This document shows, piece after piece, positions 8,222 to 16,960 of a stretch of DNA of 64,000 nt. A program made the position numbers and the translations under genes. Numbering within the stretch: position 1 is the first letter of the stretch; each line of letters begins with the position of its first letter. Below the pieces are notes generated by a model. The model had not been told where the DNA came from and did no database searches. It worked only from the letters and a program-made list of their open reading frames with translations. This stretch comes from Pedobacter sp. PLR (GTDB lineage: Bacteria > Bacteroidota > Bacteroidia > Sphingobacteriales > Sphingobacteriaceae): assembly GCF_026239675.1 (NCBI RefSeq), contig NZ_JAPIVQ010000002.1, positions 62,001-126,000 of the forward strand, read 5' to 3'.

Positions 8222-9217
8222 ATGAGTGCAGTAGAAATTAATAAAGATACCTATCTGAAGTGGTTTGAGTCGATGTTGCTGATGCGCAAGTTCGAAGAAA
8301 AAACAGGTCAACTATACGGACAACAAAAAATCCGTGGTTTTTGTCATCTATACATTGGTCAGGAAGCTGTCGTAGCAGGTGCTATTTCAGCGTTAAGACC
8401 AGAAGATTCTATGATCACCGCATACCGCGATCATGCACATGCTCTTGCAAAAGGTGTAAGTGCAAACAGCATTATGGCTGAGATGTACGGTAAAGCAACA
8501 GGATGTTCAAAAGGTAAAGGTGGTTCTATGCACATGTTTAGCAAGGAGTTTAACTTTTACGGTGGACACGGTATCGTTGGTGGACAGGTTCCATTGGGAG
8601 CAGGTATCGCTTTTGCTGAGAAATATAAAGGCACAAAAAATGTAAACGTTTGTTACATGGGTGATGGAGCTGTTCGTCAGGGCGCTTTACACGAGGCTTT
8701 TAACATGGCGATGTTGTGGAAACTGCCGGTTATCTTTGTTTGTGAGAATAATGGTTATGCAATGGGTACTTCTGTAGAACGTACTACAAACATGACTGAT
8801 ATATATAAAATAGGTTTAGGTTTTGATATGCCATGTGCTCCTGTAGATGGTATGGATCCAGTAGCAGTTCACACCGCAATGGATGAAGCTGCACAACGTG
8901 CCAGAAATGGTGACGGACCAACCTTCCTGGAAATCAGAACTTATCGCTACCGCGGACACTCTATGTCTGACCCGGCTAAATATCGTTCTAAAGACGAATT
9001 GGAAGCTTACAAATCGAAAGATCCAATTGAGCAGGTAAGAGAAACTATTCTTAAAGAAAAATATGCTGATCAAGCATGGATCGAAGAGATCGAAGCAAAA
9101 GTGAAACAAATCGTTGATGATTCTGTTAAATTTGCTGAAGAGTCTCCATGGCCGGAAGCATCAGAATTGTTTACTGATGTATACGTACAAACAGACTATC
9201 CATACGTACAAGATTAA
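8222..9217 (+). CDS. pdhA: Pyruvate dehydrogenase E1 component, alpha subunit
   Basis: A 331-residue thiamine-diphosphate enzyme subunit that decarboxylates pyruvate and passes the acetyl group to E2. The TPP/Mg motif GDG...CENN is seen (GDGAVRQGALHEAF to VFVCENN region), with HGIVGGQVPLGAG and the YRYRGHSMSDP loop of the alpha2beta2 type. The next gene, 30 bp downstream, is the E2 subunit, so this is a pdhA-pdhC operon. The E1-beta and E3 genes are not in the window. The start has a promoter 29 bases upstream and no better alternative. Confidence 0.95.
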   Translation: MSAVEINKDTYLKWFESMLLMRKFEEKTGQLYGQQKIRGFCHLYIGQEAVVAGAISALRPEDSMITAYRDHAHALAKGVSANSIMAEMYGKATGCSKGKGGSMHMFSKEFNFYGGHGIVGGQVPLGAGIAFAEKYKGTKNVNVCYMGDGAVRQGALHEAFNMAMLWKLPVIFVCENNGYAMGTSVERTTNMTDIYKIGLGFDMPCAPVDGMDPVAVHTAMDEAAQRARNGDGPTFLEIRTYRYRGHSMSDPAKYRSKDELEAYKSKDPIEQVRETILKEKYADQAWIEEIEAKVKQIVDDSVKFAEESPWPEASELFTDVYVQTDYPYVQD

Positions 9218-9247
9218 TTTAGAACGCATTTCATTTAATAATATAGA

Positions 9248-10897
9248 ATGGCTGAAATAGTTAGAATGCCCAAAATGAGCGATACCATGACCGAAGGTGT
9301 GATGGCTAAGTGGCATAAGAAAGTTGGCGATAAAGTTAAAAGTGGCGATGTAATGGCCGAAGTGGAAACCGATAAGGCAACCATGGATCTTGAATCTTAC
9401 TGGGATGGTACCATTTTATACATTGGTGTAGAAGAAGGTCAGTCTGTTCCTGTGGATGCAGTTATCGCTGTAATAGGTAAAGAAGGAGAAGACTATAAAG
9501 CGGCATTAGCAGCAGAAGAAGGTGCTGCGGCTCCTAAAGCTGAAGCGGCGCCTGCTGAAACAGCTGCTCCGGTTGAAGATAAAAAAGAAGCAACTGCAGG
9601 AATTACTGATGCTGATCTTGAAAAGATCGGTGTAACTGTAATCAGAATGCCTTTGCTAAGTGATACAATGACTGAAGGCGTAATCGCTGAATGGCATAAA
9701 AAAGTTGGTGATAAAGTTAAAAATGATGATATCCTTGCTGATGTAGAAACCGATAAGGCGACTATGGAAGTAATGGGTTATGCAGACGGAACTTTATTGC
9801 ATATTGGTGTGGAAAAAGGTGCTGCCGCGAAAGTGAATGGCATTATGGCGATTGTTGGCCCGGAAGGAACTGACATTAGCGAATTCCTTAAACAAGGTGA
9901 TGCTCCTGCAAAACCTGCCGCTGATAAAAAAGCTGATGCTCCGGTAGCTGAAGCTGCTCCTGTAGCCGCAGAAGAAACTACAGCAGCTCCTGCTGAAGGA
10001 TCTGACCGCGTAAAAGCATCTCCTCTTGCAAAGAGAATTGCGAAAGACAAAGGTATTGACCTTGCTAAAGTTGCAGGTAGTGCTGATGGCGGACGTATCA
10101 TCAAAAAAGACATCGAAAACTTTAAACCAGCCGCAGCAGCAGCCCCTCAGGCAGCAGCAAGTGCAGCACCTGCTGAGAAATCAGCTTCGGTAAGCATTCC
10201 TGTGTTTGTTGGTGAAGAGAAATATACAGAGAAACCAGTTACGCAAATGCGTAAAGTGATTGCTAAGCGTTTAGCTGAAAGCTTGTTCACTGCACCGCAT
10301 TTCTACTTAACAATGGCTATTGATATGGACGGCGCAATTGCTGCACGTACCAAAATCAATGAATATTCTCCGGTAAAAATCTCTTTCAATGATATGGTGT
10401 TAAAAGCAGTTGCAATTGCTTTAAAACAACACCCTAATGTAAACTCTTCATGGTTAGGCGATAAAATTCGTTACAATGAGCATGTGAACATTGGTGTGGC
10501 TGTAGCTGTTGAAGATGGTTTACTAGTTCCTGTAGTTCGTTTTGCTGACGGTAAATCATTGTCGCATATCTCTGCGGAAGTGAAAGACTTTGCACAACGT
10601 GCTAAAGCTAAAAAATTACAACCATCGGATTGGGAAGGTTCTACATTCACCATTTCTAATTTAGGAATGTTCGGAATTGAAGAATTTACTGCCATCATTA
10701 ACCCACCTGACGCATGTATTCTTGCGATCGGAGGAATCTCTCAGGTTCCTGTGGTTAAAAACGGTGCGGTAGTTCCGGGGAACGTAATGAAAGTTACTTT
10801 AAGTTGCGATCACCGCGTAGTGGATGGTGCAACAGGATCTGCTTTCTTACAGACGCTAAAAGCATTGTTAGAAGAACCAGTAAGACTATTGGTTTAA
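9248..10897 (+). CDS. pdhC: Pyruvate dehydrogenase E2, dihydrolipoamide acetyltransferase
   Basis: A 549-residue E2 subunit. It has two lipoyl domains with the lipoyl lysine in ETDKAT (about Lys43 and Lys170), joined by Ala/Pro-rich flexible linkers. A peripheral-subunit-binding domain follows (ASPLAKRIAKDKGIDL...GRIIKKDI), then the 2-oxoacid acyltransferase domain with the active-site SCDHRVVDG (His about 522). It moves the acetyl group from E1 to CoA and forms the core of the complex. Two lipoyl domains are common in this phylum, as is separation from the E1-beta gene (family knowledge). A UUCG-loop terminator follows. Confidence 0.95.
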   Translation: MAEIVRMPKMSDTMTEGVMAKWHKKVGDKVKSGDVMAEVETDKATMDLESYWDGTILYIGVEEGQSVPVDAVIAVIGKEGEDYKAALAAEEGAAAPKAEAAPAETAAPVEDKKEATAGITDADLEKIGVTVIRMPLLSDTMTEGVIAEWHKKVGDKVKNDDILADVETDKATMEVMGYADGTLLHIGVEKGAAAKVNGIMAIVGPEGTDISEFLKQGDAPAKPAADKKADAPVAEAAPVAAEETTAAPAEGSDRVKASPLAKRIAKDKGIDLAKVAGSADGGRIIKKDIENFKPAAAAAPQAAASAAPAEKSASVSIPVFVGEEKYTEKPVTQMRKVIAKRLAESLFTAPHFYLTMAIDMDGAIAARTKINEYSPVKISFNDMVLKAVAIALKQHPNVNSSWLGDKIRYNEHVNIGVAVAVEDGLLVPVVRFADGKSLSHISAEVKDFAQRAKAKKLQPSDWEGSTFTISNLGMFGIEEFTAIINPPDACILAIGGISQVPVVKNGAVVPGNVMKVTLSCDHRVVDGATGSAFLQTLKALLEEPVRLLV

Positions 10898-10916
10898 TTA
10901 ATATCCTAAATAATCT

Positions 10917-10942
10917 AAAAAGCTGCTTCGGCAGCTTTTTTT
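10917..10942 (+). terminator. Intrinsic terminator after pdhC
   Basis: Perfect 10-bp stem 10917-10926 / 10931-10940 closed by a stable TTCG tetraloop and followed by T. It sits 19 bp after the E2 stop. Confidence 0.92.
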
Positions 10943-10959
10943 ATGCCTGTTACTTTTTG

Positions 10960-10967
10960 TACTTTTG
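10960..10967 (+). promoter_or_regulatory. -7 promoter element TACTTTTG of hisS
   Basis: A TAnnTTTG match directly after the pdhC terminator, ending 5 bases before the chosen hisS ATG (10973). The -33 position falls inside the terminator stem and has no TTG. It rules against the upstream in-frame ATG at 10943 as the start. Confidence 0.5.
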
Positions 10968-10972
10968 TCGCT

Positions 10973-12358
10973 ATGTCGAATATTAAACCTTCTCTAGTTA
11001 AAGGAACCCGTGATTTTTCACCCCAGGAAATGGTCAAACGCAATCATATTTTTGATACCATTAAGACGGTATTTAAAAAGTATGGCTATGCCGAAATACA
11101 AACCCCAACGATGGAAAACCTGAGTACTTTAACAGGTAAATATGGAGATGAGGGCGATAAGCTGATCTTTAAGGTGCTAAATAGTGGAGATTACCTTTCT
11201 AAAGTGAAACCGGAACTCCTGGCAACGGCCAACTCAAATGCCATCACCTCCTCGATTTCTGAAAAAGCATTGAGGTATGATCTGACTGTCCCTTTTGCCC
11301 GTTACGTAGTCATGCACCAGAATGATATTTCCCTGCCTTTTAAGCGCTTTCAGATTCAACCGGTGTGGAGAGCTGACCGACCACAAAAAGGTCGCTATAG
11401 AGAGTTCTATCAGTGTGATGTGGACGTAGTAGGTTCGGATAGCTTGTTAAATGAAGCAGAATTCGTGCTGATCTATCAGGAAGCGCTGAGTAACCTGGGT
11501 CTTAAAGACTTCACGATTAAATTAAATAACCGCAAAATCCTTTCTGGAATTGCAGAAATTATAGGTAAACCGGAGTTGATCATCGACATGACGGTAGCCA
11601 TTGATAAACTGGATAAAATTGGCCTGGATGGCGTAAGTAAAGAGCTGTTGGAGCGCGGTTTTACGGAAGAAGACCTGGAGAAATTGAAGCCGGTTATTTT
11701 ATTGCAAGGCAGTAACGAAGAGAAACTGGAAAGCCTGCGTACCGTATTGGCAGATTCGTCAACCGGAATGAACGGGATTGCAGAGATCGAAACGGTGTTC
11801 AAATACCTAAAAGGATTGTTGCAAAGCGCTCCGGAACTTACACCGGACCTGGAACTGGACATTACCCTGGCACGTGGTTTAAACTACTATACCGGCTGTA
11901 TCTTCGAAGTGAAAACCAATGAAGCTGCAATGGGCAGTATTGGTGGTGGTGGTCGTTATGATGACCTGACCGGTATGTTTGGCTTAAAAAATCTAACAGG
12001 TGTCGGGATTTCTTTTGGCGCAGACCGTATTTACGATGTGTTGCTGGAACTGAATCTTTTCCCTGAATCTGTTGCTGCAGGAACGAAAGTCCTGATCAGT
12101 AATTTTGATGAGGCAGCAGAATTATATGCATTACCTATCGTACAACAACTGAGAAATGCGGATATTGCTGCGGAACTCTATCCTACTGCTGCAAAGCTGA
12201 AAAAGCAAATGAGTTATGCGGATGATAAAAACATCCCTTACGTGATTTTGATTGGTAGTGATGAGTTAGAAAGCGGTCTGTTAACGTTAAAAGATATGCA
12301 CAGTGGCGTACAGGAGAAACTATCCCTGACCGACATTATTGAAAAAATTAAAGATTAA
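10973..12358 (+). CDS. hisS: Histidyl-tRNA synthetase
   Basis: A 461-residue class II aminoacyl-tRNA synthetase that charges tRNA-His. The N-terminus KPSLVKGTRDFSP is characteristic; motif 2 lies around FKRFQIQPVWRADRPQKGRYREFYQCDVD; the histidine-specific motif LARGLNYYTG and the GGGGRYDDL loop follow, and then a C-terminal anticodon-binding domain (from about KVLISNFDEAAE). The ATG at 10973 is chosen over 10943, because the latter would place a -7 promoter element inside the gene and add non-conserved residues. Its 3' end overlaps the convergent SnoaL-like gene by 11 bp. Confidence 0.96.
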   Translation: MSNIKPSLVKGTRDFSPQEMVKRNHIFDTIKTVFKKYGYAEIQTPTMENLSTLTGKYGDEGDKLIFKVLNSGDYLSKVKPELLATANSNAITSSISEKALRYDLTVPFARYVVMHQNDISLPFKRFQIQPVWRADRPQKGRYREFYQCDVDVVGSDSLLNEAEFVLIYQEALSNLGLKDFTIKLNNRKILSGIAEIIGKPELIIDMTVAIDKLDKIGLDGVSKELLERGFTEEDLEKLKPVILLQGSNEEKLESLRTVLADSSTGMNGIAEIETVFKYLKGLLQSAPELTPDLELDITLARGLNYYTGCIFEVKTNEAAMGSIGGGGRYDDLTGMFGLKNLTGVGISFGADRIYDVLLELNLFPESVAAGTKVLISNFDEAAELYALPIVQQLRNADIAAELYPTAAKLKKQMSYADDKNIPYVILIGSDELESGLLTLKDMHSGVQEKLSLTDIIEKIKD

Positions 12359-12833
12359 TCTCCGGATTTTTTCTTGACCTATAAGCGGCCAGTTTAGCGC
12401 TGGCCTGCTTTCTTACCTTGTTTCTGAGGAAGGAAGTCCAACCCAATAACATTCCGGTAAGTCCCAGCGATTGTTTCGACCATTTATAGAAGTCGAACTG
12501 GTCCCGGTGGCGGATGATTTTTCCGTTTTCGATGACAAACTGCGCATCTATCTGATTCAAAACTTTTCTTCCCGTTGCCGAAAAGGTATAATACGCATCC
12601 CAATGTGCCGTAGCGCCGTTTTCTGTTGCTTTAACCTCGCTAAATTCAATACGCATGTCTTTTCCGCTTTGAATCAGCATGGCCCACATGGCACGCAGCG
12701 CTGTGGCATTCAGATTGGTAAATACGGGGTCGCTGAAAGTCGCCTGGTCGCTGTAACAATCTTGCATTCCGGCAATATCTTTATTTTGAAAAGCCGTGTA
12801 GAATTTGGTGATCAGTTCCTGATTGGCGTTCAT
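12348..12833 (-). CDS. SnoaL/NTF2-like fold protein
   Basis: A 161-residue cytoplasmic protein with the N-terminal pattern of the SnoaL-like/nuclear-transport-factor-2 fold (ELITKFYTAFQNKDIAGMQDCYSDQATFSDPVF), then an HRDQFDFYKW stretch and a basic C-terminal tail. The fold binds small ligands or acts as an isomerase or cyclase; no catalytic assignment can be made. It ends inside the last codons of hisS on the opposite strand. The response regulator gene lies 11 bp upstream, so the two may be co-transcribed. Confidence 0.75.
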   Translation of the reverse strand: MNANQELITKFYTAFQNKDIAGMQDCYSDQATFSDPVFTNLNATALRAMWAMLIQSGKDMRIEFSEVKATENGATAHWDAYYTFSATGRKVLNQIDAQFVIENGKIIRHRDQFDFYKWSKQSLGLTGMLLGWTSFLRNKVRKQASAKLAAYRSRKNPEINL

Positions 12834-12844
12834 CTTGTTGAGTT

Positions 12845-13237
12845 TTAGTAAACTTTTCCGGCAAGGATGCCCTCGATTCTATCGAGCAAATCGTCAATGT
12901 CAAATGGTTTAGCCAGAAATCCGTTAGGCTTAAAAGCACCATGCTGGATATTGGCTTCGGTATATCTGGCGGAGATCATCAATACAGGAATTTCAGCAGT
13001 GTTGACATCAGATCTGAGCTGCGTTAACAGTTCTCTGCCATCTCCATCAGGCAGCATAATGTCCATAATAACAAGATCTGGCCTGCATTGTTCAATATGG
13101 CTCATCATGTTGATGCTCTTATTCAGGCCGGTTACTTTATACGCTTCGCTTTGTAAGATCAGCGTAATGACATCAAGTATGGCATGATTGTCCTCAACGA
13201 CGAGTATGTTTTTGTAAATTTTAGAGCTATTTGCCAA
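12845..13237 (-). CDS. Single-domain response regulator (receiver only)
   Basis: A receiver domain with no output domain. The acidic pair is in VVEDN, the phospho-accepting Asp is in DLVIMDIMLPDGDG, the conserved Ser in MISAR and the Lys in LAKPFD. Such stand-alone receivers act in phosphorelays or by protein contact. There is no ATG near the N-terminus. The TTG at 13264 falls within a -7 promoter element (TATATTTG, 13262-13269), so the TTG at 13237 is chosen, giving about 130 residues; the exact start is uncertain. No histidine kinase is adjacent. Confidence 0.8.
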   Translation of the reverse strand: MANSSKIYKNILVVEDNHAILDVITLILQSEAYKVTGLNKSINMMSHIEQCRPDLVIMDIMLPDGDGRELLTQLRSDVNTAEIPVLMISARYTEANIQHGAFKPNGFLAKPFDIDDLLDRIEGILAGKVY

Positions 13238-13261
13238 AATCGAGGGGGGTTGGATGTAATA

Positions 13262-13269
13262 CAAATATA
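13262..13269 (-). promoter_or_regulatory. -7 promoter element TATATTTG of the response regulator
   Basis: On the minus strand, TAnnTTTG about 25 bases before the TTG at 13237. No convincing -33 element is seen. It overlaps the alternative TTG start at 13264. Confidence 0.4.
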
Positions 13270-13473
13270 TTTAACAGGATTGATTTGTTAATACATTTAC
13301 TTGTTTTTATCAACAAATTCTGGTAAAAATATTTGCCAACTGGGTATAGGCTCAAATAGGGGGTGTTGACTGGAATAAAGATAGAAATGTTGCGTTATTG
13401 TAGAAAAAAACATTTCCCAATCAAACCTTTTGTGTTTTCGCGTGTCTTACTACTAAGTTTTAGGTTTTTAAGG

Positions 13474-13505
13474 AAGGTGCAATTGTGGCGATTGTGCCTT
13501 TTTTA
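13474..13505 (+). terminator. Orphan plus-strand intrinsic terminator
   Basis: Ten-pair stem 13474-13483 / 13491-13500 (two G-U pairs), loop of 7, followed by a T-rich run to 13505. The T tract is on the plus strand, although both flanking genes are on the minus strand. Only about 170 bp of unassigned sequence precede it, with no good coding frame. Confidence 0.55.
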
Positions 13506-14948
13506 TTACCCCTTAAATTCAATGATCCGCCTGGCCATGCCGTCGAAAATGAAAATATGGAAAGGGAACATGGCATACCAGTAGATCCTTCCCCATAAGC
13601 CGGAAGGACGGAAGGTCGCAATCTGAGACAGAAAATATTGCCCATGGAATTCAATGACTTTAAATTCTAACCAGGCTTCTCCGGGAACTTTCATTTCAGC
13701 AAATAATAATAAGCGCTTGTTTTGCTGATCGGCTAATAAAACCCGCCAGAAATCCAAAACATCGCCAGCATGTATAGAGGTGTTACTTGTTCTTCCTCTG
13801 CGTGTCCCTACACCACCCATCAGCTTATCCAAAAAACCCCTTAAATTCCATAGCCAGTTGGCATAATACCAACCCCTGTTTCCGCCAATGCTCCATAAGT
13901 TTTCAAATACTTCCTGCGGGTTTCTCTCAAAAGGCATTTTGACCTTATACTTCAATGTTCCGTTTTGTGGAACTTTCACCTGATCCATGAAGCTCGTATC
14001 CAGATACCCCCTGTTCAGGGCATCTTTCCAGCTGGAAACAATAGAGTTTTGTTCAATTTTCTCGAAAGCAAGCTGCAGGGTTTTTCGGTAAGGTAAACAA
14101 GTGCCCGGAACAACGCTGTTGATGTTATTCTCTTTACAAATGACCTCATTTTTCATACTGTCTACCAGACTCCTTGCTAAAGTATAAGGCACCGAAGTGA
14201 CCATGTTTAGCCATAACGATGATAAACGGGGCGTAAGCAGTGGTAAAGTGATAATGAACCGTTTTAAATGCCTTTCTTCTGCATATTGGAGCATCATTTC
14301 TTTGTAACTCAGAATGTCTGGTCCCCCAATGTCAAAGGTCTGGCAGAGTGCTTTGTCATTTGACAGTACTCCGCTTAAATAACGGAGTACATCCCGTATA
14401 CCAATCGGTTGACACTTAGTTTTGATCCATTTTGGCGCTACCATGACCGGTAATTTCTCCGTCAGGTCTCTGATGATTTCAAATGATGCACTTCCGGAGC
14501 CGATAATGATGGCTGCTCTTAAAATAGTAAAGGGAATCCCCGATTGTTTCAATACCTGCTCCACGGCCAGTCTGGAACTTAAATGTTCCGATAATCCGGA
14601 ATCATTGACAATACCAGTGAGATAAATCATCTGCTTGCATTGCGTAGGTTTCAGGCCTTTGAGAAAGTTTTTTGCAGCGCTGTTTTCCAACCCGGAAAAG
14701 CCATGTTCACTGGCAGACATAGAATGGACCAGATAATAAGCTGCAGTAATATCGATTGGGATTTCTACAAGGGTTTCGGGTTTGAGTAGGTCTCCGCTGA
14801 TGATTTGCACCTGATCTCCAAAATCTGAGGCCTCAGCAAAACGCCTTTTATCTCTCACCATACAGACCACTTCATGCCCTGCTGCTAAAAGAACTGGAAG
14901 TAATCGGGTGCCGATATAACCATTTGCACCTGTCAGCAGGATTTTCAT
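13506..14948 (-). CDS. NAD(P)-binding SDR protein with DUF2867 C-terminus
   Basis: A 480-residue fusion. The N-terminal half is an atypical short-chain dehydrogenase/NAD-dependent epimerase domain (Rossmann motif TGANGYIGTRLLPVLLAAGH). The C-terminal half looks like DUF2867 (AFEKIEQNSIVSSWKDALNRG onward, ending in a WRVLLADQQ...AEMKVPGEAWLEF region). The combination is known as a conserved DUF2867 oxidoreductase of unknown substrate. It overlaps the upstream ABC1 kinase gene by 4 bp (ATGA), so it is translated in an operon with the kinase and the TetR-type gene. Confidence 0.85.
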   Translation of the reverse strand: MKILLTGANGYIGTRLLPVLLAAGHEVVCMVRDKRRFAEASDFGDQVQIISGDLLKPETLVEIPIDITAAYYLVHSMSASEHGFSGLENSAAKNFLKGLKPTQCKQMIYLTGIVNDSGLSEHLSSRLAVEQVLKQSGIPFTILRAAIIIGSGSASFEIIRDLTEKLPVMVAPKWIKTKCQPIGIRDVLRYLSGVLSNDKALCQTFDIGGPDILSYKEMMLQYAEERHLKRFIITLPLLTPRLSSLWLNMVTSVPYTLARSLVDSMKNEVICKENNINSVVPGTCLPYRKTLQLAFEKIEQNSIVSSWKDALNRGYLDTSFMDQVKVPQNGTLKYKVKMPFERNPQEVFENLWSIGGNRGWYYANWLWNLRGFLDKLMGGVGTRRGRTSNTSIHAGDVLDFWRVLLADQQNKRLLLFAEMKVPGEAWLEFKVIEFHGQYFLSQIATFRPSGLWGRIYWYAMFPFHIFIFDGMARRIIEFKG

Positions 14949-16249
14949 TTTAAGGTATGAGGTTGGAAAGTATCCGTATTCACGACAGATTTTAACTCCT
15001 GTAGTATGGTATATAAGCCGAAATTAGTCCGGTTCACATAAATGAAGTGTTTTACGCCCCGGGCCTGTTTGAACTCAGGCATAGTGGCCACTTTTTCGGC
15101 ATATTTATAGAGCTGCTCAAAGAATTCAGGCTTACTGAAATCGAAGGTTTTGCTGGTATATGGCCTGGCAAAAAGCTCAATCATTTCGCGGTAAGCTTTA
15201 TAATAAAACTCAATCTGACTTTCCGTGTCTTCGGGATGAATCATTTCCAGTTGCCTGAAGGCAGCAATGGTTTTCGCTTTGTCCTGAAGCACATCTGTAG
15301 AGATCAGGGAGAAAAACGGATAGTAAAAATCATCCGGCATTTCCTTAATACAGCCAAAATCAATGACCCCTAATTTCTCATCCGGCGTGATCATGAAATT
15401 ACCGGGATGTGGGTCCGCGTGTACCGCTCTTAGTTCATGCTGCTGGAAATTGTAAAAGTCCCACAATGCCTGTCCGATTTTATTTCTCAGCTCCTGTGAA
15501 GGCTTGGTTTTCAAAAACTCTTTCAGATGCAAGCCCTCAATCCAATCCATGGTGATGATCCGTTTTCTGGAAAGTTCCGGGTAATATTTCGGGAAGACCA
15601 CATTTTGTAAATGACTACAAGCTTCAGAAAACTCGATAGAGCGGCGAACTTCAAGCTCATAATCTGTCTCTTCCAGTAATCTTTCTTCTACTTCTTTAAT
15701 GTAGATATTGAGCTCCTTTTCGTTCATTCCCAACAGGCGAAAAGCAAAAGGCTTCACCAGTTTCAGGTCGGAAGAAATGCTGTCGCCTACACCGGGATAT
15801 TGAATTTTAACGGCTAAGGTTTTTCCCTGTAGCTCCGCCTGATGCACTTGTCCGATAGAGGCGGCATTGCTCGAATGTAGGTTAAATTTATCATAAATCT
15901 GTTCCGGAGTTTTTCCGAAATGCTTGCTGAAAGTTCTTACAATGAGTGGTCCGGAAAGGGGAGGTGCGTTGTACTGCGACTGTGTAAACTTGTCGATATA
16001 AGATTTTGGCAGGATATTTTTGTCCATACTCAGCATCTGGGCAACCTTTAAAGCGCTGCCTTTAAGTTCGCTCAGCGATTTATAAATATCGGTAGCATTG
16101 TCCTCATTCAGCTCATCTCTGCTCAGATCAGGGTTAAATAGTTTCTTGGAATAATGCTTGATATAATTGCCGCCAATCTGGATCCCTGTTTTTACAAACT
16201 TCGCTGATCTCTGTCCCTTCGTTACCGGAATACGCTCTTGTGCTTTCAT
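14945..16249 (-). CDS. ABC1/AarF-family atypical kinase (UbiB-like)
   Basis: A 434-residue member of the ABC1/UbiB family. Family-specific features are seen: KxGQ-like LSELKGSALKVAQMLS, the Ala-rich loop NAASIGQVHQAEL with the ATP-binding Lys in LAVKIQYPG, the catalytic-loop region HADPHPGNFMI and VIDFGCIKEMP supplying the metal-binding Asp. These proteins support lipid or quinone metabolism; the substrate here is unknown. No C-terminal transmembrane pair is obvious. It sits between a TetR-type regulator (5 bp upstream) and an SDR gene (4-bp overlap downstream). Confidence 0.9.
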   Translation of the reverse strand: MKAQERIPVTKGQRSAKFVKTGIQIGGNYIKHYSKKLFNPDLSRDELNEDNATDIYKSLSELKGSALKVAQMLSMDKNILPKSYIDKFTQSQYNAPPLSGPLIVRTFSKHFGKTPEQIYDKFNLHSSNAASIGQVHQAELQGKTLAVKIQYPGVGDSISSDLKLVKPFAFRLLGMNEKELNIYIKEVEERLLEETDYELEVRRSIEFSEACSHLQNVVFPKYYPELSRKRIITMDWIEGLHLKEFLKTKPSQELRNKIGQALWDFYNFQQHELRAVHADPHPGNFMITPDEKLGVIDFGCIKEMPDDFYYPFFSLISTDVLQDKAKTIAAFRQLEMIHPEDTESQIEFYYKAYREMIELFARPYTSKTFDFSKPEFFEQLYKYAEKVATMPEFKQARGVKHFIYVNRTNFGLYTILQELKSVVNTDTFQPHTLK

Positions 16250-16254
16250 GAATT

Positions 16255-16908
16255 TTATAGTCCCATCTTTTCTTTAAAGTTTCCGTTTCTGGAAAGGAAT
16301 TTTCCGTATTCCAGGAGGTTATCCAGCGGAGAGCGCTCAAAAAGGTCGAATGTTACATTTACGCCTTTTTCAATTACTTCATCAGTTTTTTCAAACCCGG
16401 CACTGTCATCAGTGGTCCAGAAGTTCACGATAAAACCAAATTGTACCCAAACGGCATCTTTATAGCGCTTGCTTAAGAATTTTCGGTTGGCCAATTCACC
16501 ACTTTCCAATCCTTCATTGATCACCCCTTCTGCGAAATTCTCAAAAATCGACCTTACGCCAGATAAAACTTCTGGTGTACCGAACTTATGCTGATGTTTT
16601 TTTAAGCTATAGATGATGAAACTCCGGTGTTTTTTTAAAACTTCTACATAGCTGTAAAAGAAAGAAAGGATTTTCTCTCTTGAAGAGTACTGGCTCCAAA
16701 CTTCCTGCGCTTCAATCGCATGGATCGTTTCGAGGGTAAGTTCTACCCAGAGGTTCTTTTCAATACTATCAAAAGAGGGGTAGAAGTCATAAAAATCAGT
16801 CTCCGCAATTTTTAGTTTCTTAACGAAGCTATATACTGATGCTGGTTGTTCACCGTTGAGAAGTACATAATCAATGTACCCGTTTTTGATTTGCTGAGCA
16901 GTTGCCAT
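16255..16908 (-). CDS. TetR/AcrR-type regulator
   Basis: A 217-residue all-alpha protein. The N-terminal 45 residues fit a TetR helix-turn-helix (ASVYSFVKKLKIAETDFYDFYPSFDSIE, with the aromatic FYxFYxSF pattern). The rest resembles a TetR C-terminal ligand/dimer domain. It is the first gene of a three-gene operon with the ABC1 kinase and SDR, so it probably controls that operon in response to a lipid-like or other small ligand (inference). The start at 16908 is the only ATG giving a complete HTH. Confidence 0.75.
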   Translation of the reverse strand: MATAQQIKNGYIDYVLLNGEQPASVYSFVKKLKIAETDFYDFYPSFDSIEKNLWVELTLETIHAIEAQEVWSQYSSREKILSFFYSYVEVLKKHRSFIIYSLKKHQHKFGTPEVLSGVRSIFENFAEGVINEGLESGELANRKFLSKRYKDAVWVQFGFIVNFWTTDDSAGFEKTDEVIEKGVNVTFDLFERSPLDNLLEYGKFLSRNGNFKEKMGL

Positions 16909-16932
16909 TTCTTTTTATTTAATAAACGTTAA

Positions 16933-16960
16933 AGCGGTCTGCTTAGTTTCGCAGACCGCT
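16933..16960 (-). terminator. Hairpin after hutU, likely terminator
   Basis: Perfect 10-bp stem 16933-16942 / 16951-16960 (AGCGGTCTGC/GCAGACCGCT) with an 8-base loop. On the minus strand it is followed by TTTAACGTTT, a weak U tract. It lies between hutU and the TetR gene. Confidence 0.6.

Noticed and set aside
13363-13584. 73-codon plus-strand frame over the orphan terminator
   Set aside because: It reads through the hairpin and into the antisense of the SDR gene; no ribosome site or known features.
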